This document shows positions 61,013 to 64,000 of a DNA stretch of 64,000 nucleotides, in pieces. The position numbers and the translations under genes were made by a program. Position 1 is the stretch's first letter; the number at the start of each line of letters is the position of its first letter. The DNA comes from Bradyrhizobium sp. AT1 (GTDB lineage Bacteria > Pseudomonadota > Alphaproteobacteria > Rhizobiales > Xanthobacteraceae): NCBI RefSeq assembly GCF_001590795.1, contig NZ_JXDL01000001.1, forward strand, positions 5,521,680 to 5,585,679, read 5' to 3'. The notes under the pieces were generated by a model. That model worked only from the letters and a program-made list of their open reading frames with translations. It was not told the DNA's origin and ran no database searches.

Positions 61013-61593
61013 CCAGGCGCGCGCGGCGGAGCAACGGGCAGCAGCACCTCGAACAGGGTCTTGCTGGCGACGGGCTGGGCGCCCTCCAGCGCCAGCAGCC
61101 GCCGCTTGGAGATCACCCCGCCATAGGGCGAGAGCCGGTCGGTGTAATTGCCGGCCTCCAGCACCCGGTGGCAGGGCACGATCAGCATGTAGGGATTTTT
61201 GGCGATCGCCTGCGCTACCGAATGCGCCGCGCCCGAGGCGCCCAGCGCCTTGGCGACCTCGTGATAGGTCCGCGTTTCCCCGCGCGGAATGGAGCAGGCG
61301 AACTCATAGACGCGCCGGTTGAAGCCGGGCACGCCGCCGGCATCCAGGCTGACCTCGGAGAAATCGGGATCGCCGCCTTGCAGCAGAGCCGTGATGCCCT
61401 CGATCGCAAGCTCGGCATTTTGGGACGGCCGCTGCTCGCGCGCCTCGGGATGGACCTGGAAGATGCGGCGGCGGGTGTCGATCTCCCGCGCCCCCGGCAA
61501 TTGCACGGCGACCACGCCGGTTGCGCTCCAGATGACGCCGCAACGGCCGATGGCCGTGTCGAATATCGAATAACCGCGCCCCACCATGCACAC
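61009..61593 (-). CDS. ogt: Methylated-DNA-protein-cysteine S-methyltransferase (Ogt/MGMT)
   Basis: The 194-residue protein has the active-site motif IVPCHRVLEAGN, the recognition-helix region (YHEVAKALGASGAAHSVAQA) and the C-terminal GGVISKRRLLALEG. It repairs O6-alkylguanine by direct transfer. The start is uncertain: either the first ATG or the GTG/ATG 6 bases later. Confidence 0.92.
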   Translation of the reverse strand: MCMVGRGYSIFDTAIGRCGVIWSATGVVAVQLPGAREIDTRRRIFQVHPEAREQRPSQNAELAIEGITALLQGGDPDFSEVSLDAGGVPGFNRRVYEFACSIPRGETRTYHEVAKALGASGAAHSVAQAIAKNPYMLIVPCHRVLEAGNYTDRLSPYGGVISKRRLLALEGAQPVASKTLFEVLLPVAPPRAPG

Positions 61594-61762
61594 GCCCCAC
61601 TCAGTGCACGTCTCTCCCCAGACGCCTGATCATACCACCGCCACAATCCGGCGCACCTGGAATCTTACTGAGGCGTTAACAACCGCCCAGCCAGGCGCGC
61701 CAAACCGCTTGGCGGAAGGCGCCGTCTCGGCTAATCAGGACGGGCGCGCAAGCAGCGCATAA

Positions 61763-61836
61763 GCGGGCGTAGTTCAATGGTAGAACGGCAGCTTCCCAAG
61801 CTGCATACGAGGGTTCGATTCCCTTCGCCCGCTCCA
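61763..61836 (+). tRNA. tRNA-Gly (CCC anticodon)
   Basis: GCGGGCG / CGCCCGC acceptor, GCAGC-TTCCCAA-GCTGC anticodon arm (anticodon CCC), GGGTTCGATTCCC T-arm and an encoded CCA end. It marks the edge between high-GC housekeeping sequence and the lower-GC region, a typical integration site. Confidence 0.95.
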
Positions 61837-62435
61837 AGCTTTAGCACGTATCGCCAGTAGTGCACTCTCGTCTATTCGCAGGCAACCAAAAGCCAGCTCC
61901 TCGGAGTTAATAGCTATCCGGTTTTCCTCGGGACGCTTTTCCTTATCTGTTGGGGCTCTCAATTCGCGGTGAGCTTCATAGTCGACGGTAGGTCGGCCCT
62001 CGATTAGGAAAAGCATCGGATCGAATCTCTCTCAGATGAAGGTGAACGGACACCGCGATCCATCGCCACTTCTCTTACGTGGGCGGTGCCGGCACGGTCC
62101 CAATCTGAGCCCGAATGGCGCTGACAGGCCGACACACGGAAAATCGATCGACAGAGCAGGTTCCGCGCGTTAGGCGTTTTGATCGTAAATGCTTCTCTTC
62201 AGCACGGGAAAAGCCCTCGTCTTGCTCTGTTCGTTCTCGGGGAAACACATGAGCAAGTACGAAAGTGGCAATGATGTCGTGCGCGCTCGATCTTGATGGG
62301 GCTTCTCGATTGATGGTGAAGGCGCGCCTTTAGTTCCGCGTCGAACCGATGTTGGGACGATAGAACGTGTCGCCTCGGCGTTAGGTCGACTCGGTCGTGA
62401 TTGAATGGAAAGCGCGAAGCGTTGGAGTATGAAAC
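61837..62435. other. 599-base low-GC region after tRNA-Gly without a supported gene
   Basis: GC falls visibly here relative to the sequence left of the tRNA (33 of 60 bases on the 62461 line against 43 of 60 on the 52021 line, by count). I find no gene; a minus-strand frame crossing the tRNA is a shadow. It may contain remnants of an integrated element. Confidence 0.55.
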
Positions 62436-63422
62436 CTATAGTAATCGAATATTGAGAAACCGAGCTAAAGAAGATAGCTCAGTCGCCATAGCGAATCGGC
62501 TGCTCGTTGGGCTATCCGCAACGACACCTGAATGGATGCCAACGCCTACATTTTGTCTATCCATGCTTGTCATCCACAACTTGCCGGAGTCTCCAATAAC
62601 CCCGGGGGGGCCATTGTCTGCGCTCCTAACAAGGAAAGAAGCTACGCGCGCCATTCCCGTGGGTTCGCGTTGATAAACATAAAAGACGTGAGAGATGACG
62701 CCAGAGCGCGGGCCTGAGGGCCAACCGTATGCATAGACGTTTAAACCGAGTAAGGAATTTACGAACTCCGTTGGGCTTGATCGAGCTGGAGAAAATATGG
62801 CCGATGGCCTGCCGAAATAGGGAATGTCAGGAGAGAAGGTGCTCTCAAACTTTGGTGGGATGCGAACAAGTGCGCTGTCCACATCTATGTAGGCTTGAGG
62901 CTGATTGAATGGAGGTAAGAATACTTCGTCAGCAACTAGGCCAGCGCTCGCGGCGGTATTGCCAACTATCGCCCCGACCGTTCGAAAATCAGGAAATGCA
63001 ATGGCTGTGCCTTCTCCAAGCGCAATATGCTGGTTGGTTACTGCATAGATGCCCGCTCGCGTCGGACTAGATACCAAGCAGCCCACTGTGCCGGTAAGCT
63101 GCATGTTTGATATCTTCCCGCCGGCTCGATAGACTTGCGGCGGTGACCGAGAGCCGGGATCTGCAGGCTCTTCGGCCTGTATCGTTACGACGTCCGTAGA
63201 AATGTTTCTTCCATCCAGTTCAACGTACTTTGGCAAGCGTTTGCGCCCATCAGACAAGAAACGTTTGGCTCCCTTGGTTGGAAGCTTTCTTCTCACAAAA
63301 AACGCTAATGAATGCGTGGAGACTGGAGCGCCCTTGACCTCCTTAGCGCCATAGGCAACACCCAGAATGCCGTAGTCGGTCCGAAAGCGCTCGTGGGTCG
63401 CAAGCAAATGCCCTGCGTGCAT
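62436..63422 (-). CDS. Trypsin-like serine peptidase (chymotrypsin fold)
   Basis: The 328-residue protein has a His in YAVTNQHIA (H132), Asp in IDVDSALVRI (D182) and nucleophilic Ser in GVIGDSGKLW (S279), the chymotrypsin triad in the right order. The first about 105 residues are a distinct domain. No signal peptide. The gene begins 10 bases after a lipoprotein gene on the same strand, so the two form an operon. GC and codon use differ from the left part of the window. Confidence 0.78.
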   Translation of the reverse strand: MHAGHLLATHERFRTDYGILGVAYGAKEVKGAPVSTHSLAFFVRRKLPTKGAKRFLSDGRKRLPKYVELDGRNISTDVVTIQAEEPADPGSRSPPQVYRAGGKISNMQLTGTVGCLVSSPTRAGIYAVTNQHIALGEGTAIAFPDFRTVGAIVGNTAASAGLVADEVFLPPFNQPQAYIDVDSALVRIPPKFESTFSPDIPYFGRPSAIFSPARSSPTEFVNSLLGLNVYAYGWPSGPRSGVISHVFYVYQREPTGMARVASFLVRSADNGPPGVIGDSGKLWMTSMDRQNVGVGIHSGVVADSPTSSRFAMATELSSLARFLNIRLL

Positions 63423-63432
63423 TAGTGCTGCC

Positions 63433-63981
63433 CTACAAGTTTACTCGGGTGATGTGCTGGGTGGTCGGATCGTAAACAATCAAGTAGCTGCGTTGAGAGA
63501 CCAGCGTTTTCGATGCGTTGGCTGATATCGGTGCACCTTGCTTCTCAATCAGCTTCTCAACTGTGCTCAGCGCTTGTTCAAATGTCTTATCGTCCACCTT
63601 GCTGGCAAGTTTGGTCGGATATTGTGCCGTGTTCAATTCCATGCTCGTCTCGGCGGTACCAGAGAGTGGCCGCTTTATGTCCAGATTCACGAGCTGACTC
63701 TTGCCGAGCGATATCGGTGTTTTATCTACCGTCGTCTCGACAGAGTATGACTTAGCTACCGAGACAACCTGACCGTCCTTCACGATCGGATTTTCCACCA
63801 AGTATCGGCTTTCCGTAGCGTAAAAGCCAATTTTCTGCGGGACGGTGACTACGATCGGCACACCCGCGATCGTGGTCGGCACAAGCTTCCCCTGCTCATC
63901 AGTAAGAAGGTATGTTGTTTCGTAACTCGAACACCCGCACAGCAACAGGCTGGCGGCACATAAAGCCATCCAAATGCGCAT
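63433..63981 (-). CDS. Hypothetical lipoprotein
   Basis: The 182-residue protein has a lipoprotein signal sequence with lipobox LCGC (C17). The rest has no recognised family (ESRYLVENPIVKDGQVVSVAKS, TVEKLIEKQGAPISAN). It is coupled to the peptidase gene downstream, so it may anchor, inhibit or be cleaved by the peptidase. Probably horizontally acquired, given the GC. Confidence 0.75.
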   Translation of the reverse strand: MRIWMALCAASLLLCGCSSYETTYLLTDEQGKLVPTTIAGVPIVVTVPQKIGFYATESRYLVENPIVKDGQVVSVAKSYSVETTVDKTPISLGKSQLVNLDIKRPLSGTAETSMELNTAQYPTKLASKVDDKTFEQALSTVEKLIEKQGAPISANASKTLVSQRSYLIVYDPTTQHITRVNL

Positions 63982-64000
63982 GTCATGCCCCCTTATCGGG

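Noticed and set aside
61774..62016. An 80-codon minus-strand frame crossing tRNA-Gly
   Set aside because: Its C-terminal part is the reverse reading of the tRNA, a well-known false-ORF pattern.
62401..62673. A 90-codon plus-strand frame near the peptidase
   Set aside because: It overlaps the 3' end of the serine peptidase gene in antisense and has no family features.

Overview
The window looks like a chromosomal segment of a Bradyrhizobium or a close relative (Alphaproteobacteria, Nitrobacteraceae). The evidence is high GC, a BjaR/BjaI-type quorum-sensing pair, a SAM-II riboswitch before metZ, GcrA, a double-length dCTP deaminase, and many dispersed palindromic repeats of the kind common in that genus. 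Gene identities come from reading the translations and motifs; no database search was possible.

Region by region. (1) 28-8568, minus strand: a LysR regulator, a shikimate/quinate dehydrogenase-like enzyme, a complete branched-chain-amino-acid-type ABC importer (binding protein, two permeases, two ATPases) and a QuiC-type 3-dehydroshikimate dehydratase. Together they read as uptake and catabolism of shikimate/quinate-type compounds to protocatechuate. (2) 8847-10894: bjaR and bjaI with a clear lux-box palindrome between them, flanked by two small unknown genes. (3) 11339-14663: a second Liv-type ABC importer without its own binding protein. (4) 14798-18081: an AraC regulator and a TonB-dependent siderophore receptor. 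(5) 18114-21935: a glutamine-synthetase-like enzyme and a Rieske oxygenase, divergent from an IclR regulator. (6) 21936-30914: a transglutaminase-like protein and a truncated haemoglobin, then the aerobic benzoyl-CoA (box) cluster: boxR, benzoate-CoA ligase, hydrolase, DUF309 protein, boxC, boxB. TGCA operator-like motifs precede boxC. (7) 31121-36611: an SDR, a polysaccharide deacetylase, an OmpA/BON protein and membrane proteins. (8) 36657-43405: phoR-pstSCAB-phoU-phoB with a Pho box before pstS. (9) 43657-47948: gcrA, argD, argF, hslO. (10) 47949-48910: a gene-free, repeat-rich, structured stretch. (11) 48911-52526: apaG, then opgC with two SGNH-family proteins, the first lacking every catalytic block. 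(12) 52645-61593: metZ under a SAM-II riboswitch, a dCTP deaminase, a PAS protein, a MATE transporter, a Gly/Met-rich secreted protein, small enzymes and ogt. (13) 61763-64000: tRNA-Gly(CCC), followed by an abrupt drop in GC and an unusual lipoprotein/serine-peptidase pair. This is probably the edge of a genomic island.

The least explained parts are the OpgC/SGNH/pseudo-SGNH trio, the lipoprotein-peptidase pair at the tRNA-Gly edge, the structured gene-free region at 48.1-48.8 kb, the GS-like/Rieske pair, and a hairpin that sits at the predicted start of the argD transcript.
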